Positions 8,301-15,473 of a DNA stretch of 64,000 nt are shown here, in pieces (the first letter of the stretch is position 1; each line of letters begins with the position of its first letter). The notes beneath the pieces are model-generated. The model was not told the origin of the DNA. It saw nothing but the letters and a program-made list of their open reading frames with translations, and did no database searches. The stretch comes from Allobosea sp039673065. Its GTDB lineage: Bacteria; Pseudomonadota; Alphaproteobacteria; Rhizobiales; Beijerinckiaceae. Both the position numbers and the translations under genes were made by a program. The stretch covers positions 186,001-250,000 of the forward strand of contig NZ_JBDJKW010000006.1 of NCBI RefSeq assembly GCF_039673065.1, given 5' to 3'.

Positions 8301-8850
8301 AGCAGGCCAGCGCAAACACCATGATCAGCAGGCTGAGCTGCGCGGCGTCGCCGCCATCGCTCGCGGTCAGCCCGCCGGCGATGGTGCCGAGCAGGATGGC
8401 GATGAAGGTCGCGCCCTCGATCAGCGCGTTGCCGGCCGGCAGTTCCTCGCGCTTCAGATGGTCGGGCAGGATGCCGTATTTGATCGGGCCGAACAGCGCC
8501 GCGATCACCCCGAACAGGAAGAGCGCCACGAACAGCACCGGCACCGAATGCGCCAGGAAGCCGGTCACCGCGACGCCGGCCGCGCCGATCTCGGCAAATT
8601 TCAGCCGCTGCGCCATCATCGCCTTGTCGAAGCGATCGGCCATCTGCCCGCCGATGCCGGAGAGCAGGAAGAAGGGCAGGATGAAGATCGCGCCCGCCAG
8701 CGTCACCAGGGCCTCGCCATGCGAGCCGGCCAGCCGGTAGAGGATGATGAAGACCAGCGCGTTCTTCAGGAAGTTGTCGTTGAAGGCCGAGAAGAACTGG
8801 GCCCAGAACAACGGCGCGAAGCGCCGCTTCAGCATCAAGCTATCGACCAT
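5368..8850 (-). CDS. Acyl-ACP--phospholipid O-acyltransferase / 2-acyl-GPE recycling protein (MFS + PlsC + AMP-ligase)
   Basis: This 1160-aa protein has three domains. Residues 1 to about 410 form an MFS-type lysophospholipid flippase (LplT-like). Residues about 430-610 form a PlsC acyltransferase with the HX4D motif NHVSFLD near 454. Residues about 640-1130 form an AMP-forming acyl-ACP ligase with TSGSEGAPKG near 790. This is the Aas/LplT combination that re-acylates lysophospholipids at the inner membrane. The start at 8850 (MVDSL) has an AAGGA upstream. A longer upstream reading frame exists but runs through two other genes. The C-terminus ends in PEPA-type repeats encoded by 15-bp tandem DNA repeats. 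It is the last gene of an operon with YiaA- and PspA-like proteins. Confidence 0.88.
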   Translation of the reverse strand: MVDSLMLKRRFAPLFWAQFFSAFNDNFLKNALVFIILYRLAGSHGEALVTLAGAIFILPFFLLSGIGGQMADRFDKAMMAQRLKFAEIGAAGVAVTGFLAHSVPVLFVALFLFGVIAALFGPIKYGILPDHLKREELPAGNALIEGATFIAILLGTIAGGLTASDGGDAAQLSLLIMVFALACWVATLFIPKTGPAAPDLVIDRNILRSTRDLLRDLWGDARLWRTGVMVSLFWLIGAVVMALLPTLVKNGMGGTEMVVSTYLAVFAIAIAVGSGLGSFLSSGRIVLLPVPVAGLVMGLFALDLAWAVSGVSPYQPARDVAAFFEAGVAWRIGIDLAGLAIAGGVFIVPSFAATQAWAPAAKRARIVAAVNVLSAAFMVAGAAVIALLQEAGAALWQLFALLGVLTIAASVWIVRTLPTNPLSDFLSILFRAFYRVEVTGRENIAKAGGHAIIALNHVSFLDAALALSILDKEPVFAIDHGIAQRWWVKPFLKLTRAMPLDPARPLATRSLINAIKGGESLVIFPEGRLTVTGSLMKVYDGAGMIAEKSGAPVLPVRIDGLEKTIFSRLTREQVRRKWFPKVRVTILEPISLTVPEALKGRARRQAAGAALYQVMSDLIFRTSDIDRSVFAAVAAAARDHGPSRVAVEDPLTGSLTYKRLLIGAEVLGRKLMRLAGEGEAVGVMLPNANGAAVTVLGLMSAARVPAMINFTAGAANIAAACTAAQVGTIVTSRAFVEKGRMGPLVEALSGVVTIVYLEDVRETVTTLDKLKGLWRQGTPIAEAKGSDRAAILFTSGSEGAPKGVVLSHANMLANAAQAAARIDFGRRDKVFNVLPVFHSFGLTAGLVLPLVSGVPVYLYPSPLHYRMVPELVYGSNATILFGTDTFLNGYARAAHPYDLRSLRYIVAGAEPVKEATRRTYMEKFGLRILEGYGVTETAPVLALNTPMFNRFGTVGRIMPGMEARLEPVPGVEEGGRLHVRGPNIMLGYLRAENPGVLEPPAEGWHDTGDIVTIDADGFVTIKGRAKRFAKVAGEMVSLAAVEALAAECWPGALSAVASLPDARKGERLVLVTQQKDATRASFQAFAKGKGAADLMIPAEVMVVPEVPVLGSGKLDFAGVSKLVRERAAAPEPAAPEPATPEPAKSEPATPEPAAPDPATA
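5378..5467 (-). repeat. 15-bp tandem repeat encoding a Pro/Glu/Ala tail
   Basis: Five clear copies of a 15-bp unit (GCAGGCTCCGGCGTG and variants, from 5393 to 5467), plus a degenerate sixth (5378-5392), lie in frame at the 3' end of the acyltransferase gene. They encode alternating PEPAA/PEPAT/SEPAT units. Copy number could vary between strains without breaking the frame. Confidence 0.8.
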
Positions 8851-8945
8851 GACCCGTCCTTGCCGGTTTCTGGAAAGACAATCGCACCGCACCGGGAAAC
8901 GTTCCGTTGCCGGCCGGCGCATGGAGAAGGATGGCGAACGCGGCG

Positions 8946-9224
8946 TCAGGCGCCGGTCTTGCCCACATCCATGAGCAACCGCTCGGTGCGGGCGTCCTCG
9001 ATGCGGTTCACCAGGCGCGAGGCCTCGTGCATGTCGCGCACCGTCTTGGTCATGGTCACGCAGGACTGCACCAGCATGACCACGCCCATGGCGAGATAGC
9101 CCTTCGCCCACCAGTCGAGCGGCAGGAACAGGATGCCGGCGGCGACCATGGCGGCGGCGGCGAAGAAGGATGCGTAGGTGAAGCTCACCCAGGCGCCGCT
9201 GTGCGGCTGTGACGGATTGGTCAT
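8946..9224 (-). CDS. YiaA/YiaB-type small inner-membrane protein
   Basis: This 92-aa protein has two hydrophobic helices (about residues 12-32 and 36-56) separated by a short PLDWWAKGY turn, followed by a charged C-terminal helix. It matches the YiaAB two-helix family of unknown function. The start at 9224 is preceded by GGGAG. It lies between the PspA-like and acyltransferase genes (41 and 95 nt), consistent with a membrane-stress operon. Confidence 0.75.
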   Translation of the reverse strand: MTNPSQPHSGAWVSFTYASFFAAAAMVAAGILFLPLDWWAKGYLAMGVVMLVQSCVTMTKTVRDMHEASRLVNRIEDARTERLLMDVGKTGA

Positions 9225-9265
9225 GGCGGTCTCCCGTGATCGTCTGGTGTGATGGGGTCTGCGGC

Positions 9266-9958
9266 TCAGGCGCCGGCGGGGCGGCGGCCCCGCAGGCGCT
9301 CCAGGATCTCTTCGGCGCTCGGCCGCAGGCGCGGGCCGAAGCCGCGCGCCGCCAGCCGCTCGCCGATGCTGCCGGCGGCCGCGGCGTCGAGCTCGTCCAG
9401 TGCCCGGTCGGCGGCCTCGGCCGCGAGCTGCCGCTCGCGCAGGCGCTGCAGCGTGCGCTCGGCATCGACCAGCGTCGCCTCGCTGGGCACGCCATCCGGG
9501 CCGCGGCCGGCGCGCCGCTCCCGCACCGCCTGCGCCGCGCGGGCGATGCGCCGGCCGCATTCCAGTTCGGCGAGGCGCACCTGCGCCCCGGCGACATGGC
9601 GGCGCAGGCGCACGATCTCCGCGGCGAACAGCGCCTGCGTCTGCGCGGCGCTGTCGCGATCGGCCTCCAGCACGGCCAGCGCCTCGGCGCCTTCGCGGGC
9701 GAGTGCCTCCTCGCCACCGGCGAGCGCCGCCGCGACGCGCTCTTCCAGCGCGCGGATGCGGCCGGCCGTCTCGGCCAGGCGGGCGCGTTCCCGCCCGTCC
9801 TGCGCGATCGCCAGTGCCAGCGCCGTCTTGGCACGGTCGAAGCCGGCGGCGGCCTCGCGCATCTGCTGATCGAGGATCAGCATGGCGTTGCGGTCGGCCG
9901 CGCGCTCGCCCGCTTCGGCGGCGCCGCCCTTCACCAGCGTCAGAAACATCTTGAGCAT
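9266..9958 (-). CDS. PspA/IM30-family membrane-associated protein
   Basis: This 230-aa protein begins MLKMFLTLVKGGAAEA, an amphipathic helix like that of PspA/IM30, and continues as a long Ala/Glu/Arg-rich coiled coil to about residue 190. PspA proteins assemble on the inner face of the membrane and protect it under stress. The start at 9958 has AGGAG 8 nt upstream. The promoter region contains three TetR-type palindromes shared with the divergent regulator, so the operon is probably induced by a ligand or membrane condition that TetR senses rather than by sigma54/PspF. Confidence 0.8.
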   Translation of the reverse strand: MLKMFLTLVKGGAAEAGERAADRNAMLILDQQMREAAAGFDRAKTALALAIAQDGRERARLAETAGRIRALEERVAAALAGGEEALAREGAEALAVLEADRDSAAQTQALFAAEIVRLRRHVAGAQVRLAELECGRRIARAAQAVRERRAGRGPDGVPSEATLVDAERTLQRLRERQLAAEAADRALDELDAAAAGSIGERLAARGFGPRLRPSAEEILERLRGRRPAGA

Positions 9959-9974
9959 CCGCTCGCTCCTGCTA

Positions 9975-10046
9975 TGAACAATGTTCACAAACCGGAAGCT
10001 AGCGCCAACATGAACATCGTTCAAGATAAAAAATGAACGTTGTTCA
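9975..10046. promoter_or_regulatory. Three TGAAC-N3-GTTCA operators between pspA-like and tetR genes
   Basis: The sites are TGAACAATGTTCA (9975-9987), TGAACATCGTTCA (10011-10023) and TGAACGTTGTTCA (10034-10046). All share TGAAC and GTTCA arms with a 3-nt centre. Centres are 36 and 23 bp apart. They fill the 115-nt gap between the divergent start codons and are the likely binding sites of the adjacent TetR protein. Confidence 0.8.
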
Positions 10047-10073
10047 ATTTTTTGCGCAGATGATGAGGCGAGC

Positions 10074-10709
10074 ATGACGGCAACCGCACAGCGGCGGGAC
10101 AGGCAGCGGACGGCGCTGGTGGCGGCGGCCGAGCGCGCCATCGCCGAGAAGGGCCCGGCCGGGCTGAAGGCGCGCGATCTGGCGGCCGAGATCGGTTGCG
10201 CCCTCGGCGCGATCTACAATCTCGTGCAGGATATGGACGAGCTGGTGCTGCGCGTCGGCTCGCGCACGCTCGGCCGGCTCGACGCCGCGCTCGCCGCCGT
10301 CGCGGCCGAAGGCGAGCCGCGCGACCGGGAGGCGGCCGTCGCCCGGCTGGTCGCCATCGCCATCGCCTATCACGGCTTCGCCCGCGACAATCCCCGGCTC
10401 TGGCGCACCCTGTTCGAATACCGGCTCGCCGAGGACGCCGAGATTCCCGACTGGGCCGTCGCCGACCAGCTCCAGCTCTTCCGCCACATCATGGCGCCGC
10501 TGGCGCTGGTGCTGCCGCAGGCCGATGCGGCGGCGCTCAGCCTGCTCGGGCGCACCCTGTTCTCGGCGGTGCACGGCGTCGTCGCCCTCGGCCTCGAAGA
10601 CCGGCTGGTCGGCGTTCCGCGCGCCGATATCGACCGGCAGATCGAGGCACTGGTCCGGCTGGTCTGCGCCGGGTTGGCGGCGGGCGGGGACGGCACGCCC
10701 CTGCCCTGA
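10074..10709 (+). CDS. TetR/AcrR-family regulator (WHG-type C-terminus)
   Basis: This 211-aa protein has an N-terminal TetR helix-turn-helix (residues about 12-58, LKARDLAAEIGCALGAIYN) and a ligand/dimer domain resembling the TetR_C_33 (WHG) type, with ARDNPRLWRTLFEYRL in the middle. It is divergent from the pspA-like operon with three palindromes between. It most likely represses itself and that operon. The ligand is unknown. Confidence 0.85.
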   Translation: MTATAQRRDRQRTALVAAAERAIAEKGPAGLKARDLAAEIGCALGAIYNLVQDMDELVLRVGSRTLGRLDAALAAVAAEGEPRDREAAVARLVAIAIAYHGFARDNPRLWRTLFEYRLAEDAEIPDWAVADQLQLFRHIMAPLALVLPQADAAALSLLGRTLFSAVHGVVALGLEDRLVGVPRADIDRQIEALVRLVCAGLAAGGDGTPLP

Positions 10710-10803
10710 GCGCGCAGGCGTCCTGCGCGCTTTCCGCCTCGACATCGCGGGGCTTCGCGTCATCCTTGGCGGATAAGAACGAGTCCAGGGAGGCGGCTTG
10801 CGC

Positions 10804-12507
10804 ATGAGCGGGGCGGACGAGAAGCGGTACGGCATCGCCGGCGGCCTGACGAATTACGGCGACCCGGCCTTCGCCGCCTATCTGCGCCGCTCCTTCGCGC
10901 GCTCCATGGGCTATTCCGACGAGGCGCTGGCCCGGCCGATCGTCGGCATCGCCAACACCTATAGCGGCCTCAACAACTGCCACCGCCATTTCCCCGAATT
11001 GCTGGAGGCGGTGAAGCGCGGCGTGCTGATGGCCGGCGGCCTGCCGCTCGACTTTCCGACCATCTCGCTCGGCGAGGTCTTCCTGAAGCCGACCAGCCTG
11101 AAGTTCCGCAACCTGATGGCGATGGGCACCGAGGAGATGATCCGCGCCCAGCCGGTCGACGCGGTCGTGCTGATGGGCGGCTGCGACAAGACCGTGCCGG
11201 CCCAGCTGATGGCGGCGCTCTCGGCCAACGTCCCGACCGTGCAGCTCGTCGCCGGCCCGATGTCGACCGGCCGCCACAAGGGCGAGCGCCTCGGCGCCTG
11301 CACCGATTGCCGCCGCTTCTGGGCGCGCTTCCGCGCCGGCGAGATCGACCAGGCCGAGATCGACGCGGTCGAGGGCCGCCTCGCCACCACCGCCGGCACC
11401 TGCGCGGTGATGGGCACCGCCTCCACCATGGCCTGCATCGCCGAGACGCTGGGGCTCGCCCTGCCGCGCTCGGCCGCGATCCCGGCGGTGCATGCCGACC
11501 GGCTGCGCTGCGCCGAGGAGAGCGGCCGCCGGGCCGTGGCGCTGATCGGCACGCAGACGCTGCTGCCCCGCCAGATTGTCACCGAGAAGGCGATCGAGAA
11601 CGCCTGGCGCGTGCTGCTCGCCATTTCAGGCTCGACCAATGCGGTGGTGCATCTCACGGCCATCGCCCGCCGCGCCGGTATCAAGGTCGATCTCGACCGG
11701 CTGAACAGGCTCTCCGACGAGACCCCGGTGCTGGTGAACCTCAAGCCGGTCGGCGACAACTACATGGAGGATTTCTTCGCCGGCGGCGGCGTGCCGGCCG
11801 TGCTGAAGGAGCTGCGCGACCTGCTGCACCTCGACTGCCTGACCGTGACGGGCCGCACGCTCGGCGAGCTGATCGACCAGCCGCTGGTCGACCAGGTCGA
11901 CCGCACCATCGTCCGGGCGCGGCAGGATCCGGTCGATCCCGATGGCGGGCTGGTCGCGGTGTTCGGCTCGCTCGCGCCGCGCGGCGCCATCGTCAAGCGC
12001 GCCGCCGCCGAGAAGCGCCTCCTCGAGCATGAGGGCCGCGCCGTGGTCTTCGCCTCGCTGGCCGATCTGGCGGCCCGCATCGACGATCCGGCGCTCGACG
12101 TGACGGCCGACGACGTACTGGTGCTGCAGAATGCCGGGCCGAAGAGCGACGCCGCCATGCCCGAGGCCGGCTATCTGCCGATCCCGCGCAAGCTGGCGGC
12201 GCAAGGCGTCAAGGACATGGTCCGCATCTCGGACGCCCGCATGTCCGGCACCGCCTATGGCGCCATCGTGCTGCATGTGGCGCCGGAGGCGGCGATCGGC
12301 GGGCCGCTGGCTCTGGTGCGCGACGGCGACCGCATCCGCCTCAGCGTGCGCGAGCGCCGGCTCGACCTGCTGGTGGACGAGGCCGAGCTGGCGCGCCGCC
12401 GTGCCGCCCTGCCCGCGCCGGAACCGCGCCAACGTCGTGGCTATGACCGGCTCTATGACGAGCATGTGCTCCAGGCCGACGAGGGCGTCGATTTCGACTT
12501 CTGCTGA
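10804..12507 (+). CDS. IlvD/Edd-family sugar-acid dehydratase (L-arabinonate dehydratase-like)
   Basis: This 567-aa iron-sulfur dehydratase has cluster-binding cysteines at 59 (NNCHRHF), 127 (GGCDKT) and 200 (AGTCAVMGTAST). The spacing is that of IlvD/Edd sugar-acid dehydratases with a [2Fe-2S] cluster, and the C-terminus ends in DEGVDFDFC. These enzymes convert aldonates such as arabinonate, xylonate or fuconate to 2-keto-3-deoxy acids. I chose ATG 10804 (AGGGAGG about 10 nt upstream) over TTG 10798. The gene stands alone here, but the fucose-like island at 30-37 kb lacks a dehydratase, so it may supply that step. True IlvD is less likely given the C-terminal and SCDK-region differences. Confidence 0.8.
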   Translation: MSGADEKRYGIAGGLTNYGDPAFAAYLRRSFARSMGYSDEALARPIVGIANTYSGLNNCHRHFPELLEAVKRGVLMAGGLPLDFPTISLGEVFLKPTSLKFRNLMAMGTEEMIRAQPVDAVVLMGGCDKTVPAQLMAALSANVPTVQLVAGPMSTGRHKGERLGACTDCRRFWARFRAGEIDQAEIDAVEGRLATTAGTCAVMGTASTMACIAETLGLALPRSAAIPAVHADRLRCAEESGRRAVALIGTQTLLPRQIVTEKAIENAWRVLLAISGSTNAVVHLTAIARRAGIKVDLDRLNRLSDETPVLVNLKPVGDNYMEDFFAGGGVPAVLKELRDLLHLDCLTVTGRTLGELIDQPLVDQVDRTIVRARQDPVDPDGGLVAVFGSLAPRGAIVKRAAAEKRLLEHEGRAVVFASLADLAARIDDPALDVTADDVLVLQNAGPKSDAAMPEAGYLPIPRKLAAQGVKDMVRISDARMSGTAYGAIVLHVAPEAAIGGPLALVRDGDRIRLSVRERRLDLLVDEAELARRRAALPAPEPRQRRGYDRLYDEHVLQADEGVDFDFC

Positions 12508-12534
12508 GAGGGCTCTCTCCGGGGCCCCGCGGCC

Positions 12535-13779
12535 TCAGCGCAGATAGCGCCCGGGCGCGAACGGGGCGGGATCGGCCGGCGGCGCCTCGCCGCAGACCAG
12601 CGCGGCCAGAAGCTCGCCGGTCGCCGGCCCGGTCGAGAAGCCGACATGCTGGTTGCCGAAGGCGAGCCACAGCCCGGGATGGCGCGGCGCCTCGCCGATC
12701 ATCGGCAGCGAATCCGGCAGGGTCGGCCGCGATCCGCGCCAGGTGCCGGGCTCCGCCGCCTCGCCGATGTCGATCGCCTCGCGCACCCGCGGCAGAACCT
12801 GCTCGATCTGGGCGTGGTCGTCGGGCGCGTCGTGCCGGGCGAGCTCGACACCGCTGGTGACGCGCAGGCCCTGCTCCATCGGCCCCATCATATAGCTGGC
12901 CTCGACATCATAGGCCGGCCGGCTCAGCCCGGCGCCGGGCGCCAGCCGGTAATGGCGGTGATAGCCGCGCTCGGCGCCGAGCGGCACCGAGAGGCCGAGC
13001 GGCGCGAGCAGATCGCCGCTCCACGGCCCGAGCGCCACCACGACGAGATCGGCCGCATGGCCGCCATCGCGCCCTGCGACGCGCCAGCCCGCGCCTTCGC
13101 GGGCGAGAGAGCGCACCTCGTCGCGCAGCAGCCTGCCGCCGCGCGCGACGAAGAGCTGCGCATAGGCCTCGACCACCGCGCCCGGCCAGTCGACCGAGGC
13201 GCTCTCGGCATGCCAGAGCGCCGCCGGGAAGATCGGCTTCAGCCCGGGCTCCAGCGCCGCCAGCGCCGCCTGGTCGAGCCTCTCGACCCGCACGCCATGC
13301 GCGCCGAGCCAGTCCTGCCGTGCCCTGGCCGCAGCCACGCCGGCCTCGCTGCGGAAGAGTTCGAGGAAGCCGGTCTCGCGCAGGCGGCCGGCGATGCCGG
13401 CCTCGCTCATCAGCCTACGGTGCAGCGGCAGCGACGGCGCAATCAGCGATTCCAGCGCCGCGACGCGCGGCGGCAGCCGGCTGGCGCGCGCCTCGGCCAG
13501 GAAGCGCAGGATCCAACCCGGCCGGCGCATCAGGTCGCCGAGGCGATAGCGCACCGCGGCGTGGCGGTTGCTGAGATAGCGCGGCAGGTTGCGCCACAGG
13601 CCGGGATGGTTGATCGGCAGGATCGAGGAGCGGCTGATCACCCCGGCATTGCCGTAGGAGGTCTCGCGGCCCGGCTCGCGCCGGTCGAGCAGCGTCACCG
13701 CAAGGCCGCGCCTCTGCAGCGCGAGCGCGCAGCCGACGCCGACCATGCCGGCGCCCAGGACGATGACGGAGCGGCTCAT
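12535..13779 (-). CDS. FAD-dependent D-amino-acid dehydrogenase-like oxidoreductase (DadA family)
   Basis: This 414-aa protein has an N-terminal Rossmann motif GAGMVGVGCAL (residues about 8-18) and the DAO fold layout ending in GNQHVGFSTGPATGELLAAL, as in DadA small-subunit homologues. Such enzymes oxidise D-amino acids to 2-keto acids and pass electrons to the membrane. Its start codon overlaps the stop of the upstream amidotransferase (ATGA), so the two are translationally coupled. The substrate cannot be read from sequence. Confidence 0.82.
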   Translation of the reverse strand: MSRSVIVLGAGMVGVGCALALQRRGLAVTLLDRREPGRETSYGNAGVISRSSILPINHPGLWRNLPRYLSNRHAAVRYRLGDLMRRPGWILRFLAEARASRLPPRVAALESLIAPSLPLHRRLMSEAGIAGRLRETGFLELFRSEAGVAAARARQDWLGAHGVRVERLDQAALAALEPGLKPIFPAALWHAESASVDWPGAVVEAYAQLFVARGGRLLRDEVRSLAREGAGWRVAGRDGGHAADLVVVALGPWSGDLLAPLGLSVPLGAERGYHRHYRLAPGAGLSRPAYDVEASYMMGPMEQGLRVTSGVELARHDAPDDHAQIEQVLPRVREAIDIGEAAEPGTWRGSRPTLPDSLPMIGEAPRHPGLWLAFGNQHVGFSTGPATGELLAALVCGEAPPADPAPFAPGRYLR

Positions 13780-14579
13780 CGCGGCGATATCCCGGTCTCG
13801 GAGATGGCGGCGCCGGCCGGCGGGGCCAGCCAGTGGTTGAGGAAGGCGTCGAGCCAGGAGCGCACCGCCGGATCGTAGCGATACCAGCCGTCGAGATGCA
13901 TCTGGCGCGGCTGGGCGCCGGGAAGCAAGGTGCGCTCGTGCCCGCGCACCGACCAGCGGCACATCATCGCCGGCGTCACCTCCGGGTGGAACTGGATGCC
14001 GAAGGCCTTGTCGCCGACCCGGATAGCCTGCACCGGGAAGTCGGCGCCCGTGGCGAGGGTGGTCGCACCCGTCGGGCAGTCGAAGCCCTCGCGGTGCCAT
14101 TGATAGACGGTGGCGGGCCAGGGGCAGGCCGCCTCCTGCGCATGGCTCCTGCCGGCATCCGTCAGCGCCAGCGGGTAATAGCCGACCTCGGCCCGTCCCT
14201 CCGCGTGGGGATAGACCCTGCCGCCGAGATGGCGCGTCAGCATCTGCGCGCCGAGGCAGATGCCGAGGAAGGGCGCGCCCTCGCGCAGGCAGACGCCGAT
14301 CCAGTCGATCTCGGCCCGGACGAAGGCGTCGGGGTCGTTGGCGCTCATCGGGCCGCCGAAGATCACGGCGCCGGCATGCTCGCGCATCGTCGCGGGCAGC
14401 GGGTCGCCGAAGCGCGGCTTGCGGATGTCGAGCGCATGGCCGCGCGCCGCGATCAGCCGCCCGACGCGGCCGGGCAGGGAATGCTCCTGATGCAGCACGA
14501 TCAGCACCGGCTTCTTCGGGGACGGCCGGTTGCGGGCGCGAAGGGCGCGCGCGGGAGGGCGACGGAACGGTTCGGTCAT
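13776..14579 (-). CDS. Class I glutamine amidotransferase-like protein
   Basis: This 267-aa protein has a GATase triad: Cys108 in FLGICLGAQ, His198 and Glu200 in GIQFHPEV. It resembles stand-alone GMP-synthase-like amidotransferases, including those of the gamma-glutamyl amide hydrolase (PuuD-like) and YfeJ groups. The start at 14579 (MTEPF) is chosen because the conserved domain begins soon after. An upstream extension to 14786 is open but unlike the family. It overlaps the DadA-like gene by 4 nt, suggesting that an amide is hydrolysed and the freed amine or amino acid is then oxidised (inference). Confidence 0.78.
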   Translation of the reverse strand: MTEPFRRPPARALRARNRPSPKKPVLIVLHQEHSLPGRVGRLIAARGHALDIRKPRFGDPLPATMREHAGAVIFGGPMSANDPDAFVRAEIDWIGVCLREGAPFLGICLGAQMLTRHLGGRVYPHAEGRAEVGYYPLALTDAGRSHAQEAACPWPATVYQWHREGFDCPTGATTLATGADFPVQAIRVGDKAFGIQFHPEVTPAMMCRWSVRGHERTLLPGAQPRQMHLDGWYRYDPAVRSWLDAFLNHWLAPPAGAAISETGISPR

Positions 14580-14784
14580 CGCGGGATCGGGAGGCACTCC
14601 GGTCGCCGGGCGGAGCCGGCCGTGACCTGCCCGAGAATGGGGCGGGCTGCCGGAGCCCGCAAGCGCTTTGTCGCGGCGCCGGAGCCGGCCGGACAGGTCC
14701 GAAACGCATGCCGCGACGTATCGGGCGTGAGCCTGCGGCCAGGATGCGATCCGCCGCATATTGACAGGACGCCCTGTCTCCATC

Positions 14785-14808
14785 ATGAGAATGAACGTTC
14801 ATTCTCAT
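14785..14808. promoter_or_regulatory. 24-bp perfect palindrome, TetR operator
   Basis: The sequence from 14785 to 14808 is a perfect inverted repeat centred on GAACGTTC. It ends 11 nt before the TetR start codon and follows a TTGACA (14761-14766), so it should cover the -10 and start region. It is the likely autoregulatory operator of the TetR-RND operon. A second inverted repeat, GACAGG-N4-CCTGTC (14763-14778), overlaps the -35. Confidence 0.75.
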
Positions 14809-14819
14809 CTTCAGAGCCC

Positions 14820-15473
14820 ATGACGCACGCCATCCCGCCCGCACTCCACGACACGTCGCACGACACGGCCCCGACCGAGCGCCATGTGCGCATCCTCGAC
14901 GCGGCCGAGATCGTCTTCGCGCGCTCCGGTTTCGACCGGGCGACGATGAACGAGGTCGCGCTCGAGGCCGGGATGAGCCCGGGCAATCTCTATCGCTACT
15001 TCGCCAGCAAGGACGCGATCGTCGAGGCAATCACCGAGCGCGACCGCACCGAGATCACCCGCGACTTCGCCTCGCTCAGCATGGCGTCCGGCCCCCTGCT
15101 CGATCAGCTCGAGCGGATCGGCCGCCGGCATCTCGTCGAGAAGCCGCATCACAAGGCGGTGCTCGCCATGCAGATCTGGGCAGAGGCGGCGCGCAACCCG
15201 GCGCTGGCCACGCTATGCGCCTCGATCGAGGCGATGGTGCTGGGCGGCCTCTCCACCGCGATCGCCCAGGCCCGCGAGGCGGGCGAACTGCCGGCCGACC
15301 TCGACGAGGAGGCCTTCCTGCTGGCGCTCTCGATGATGTCGGACGGTTTCATGACGCGCCGCGCCGCCGATCCGCATTTCGACCTGGCGACCATGACGAC
15401 GACGCTGTTCACCAGCATGCGGGGGCTGGCGCAGGTGCTGCGCAAGCCCCCCGCCGGGCAGGTCACACCATGA
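14820..15473 (+). CDS. TetR-family regulator of an RND efflux operon
   Basis: This 217-aa protein has a TetR DNA-binding domain (residues about 20-66, NEVALEAGMSPGNLYRYFASKDAIVE) and a C-terminal AcrR-like ligand domain. The start at 14820 follows the 24-bp palindrome. Its stop codon overlaps the ATG of the adaptor gene, so it is the first gene of the efflux operon and probably represses it until a toxic ligand binds. Confidence 0.88.
   Translation: MTHAIPPALHDTSHDTAPTERHVRILDAAEIVFARSGFDRATMNEVALEAGMSPGNLYRYFASKDAIVEAITERDRTEITRDFASLSMASGPLLDQLERIGRRHLVEKPHHKAVLAMQIWAEAARNPALATLCASIEAMVLGGLSTAIAQAREAGELPADLDEEAFLLALSMMSDGFMTRRAADPHFDLATMTTTLFTSMRGLAQVLRKPPAGQVTP

Noticed and set aside
8851..9834. 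N-terminal extension of the acyltransferase frame
   Set aside because: The extension runs through the YiaA-like and PspA-like genes in another frame. The MFS domain begins at MVDSL (8850) with a ribosome site.
10804..12507. Branched-chain amino acid dihydroxy-acid dehydratase (IlvD)
   Set aside because: C-terminal DEGVDFDFC and the cysteine spacing 59/127/200 fit sugar-acid dehydratases better than IlvD.
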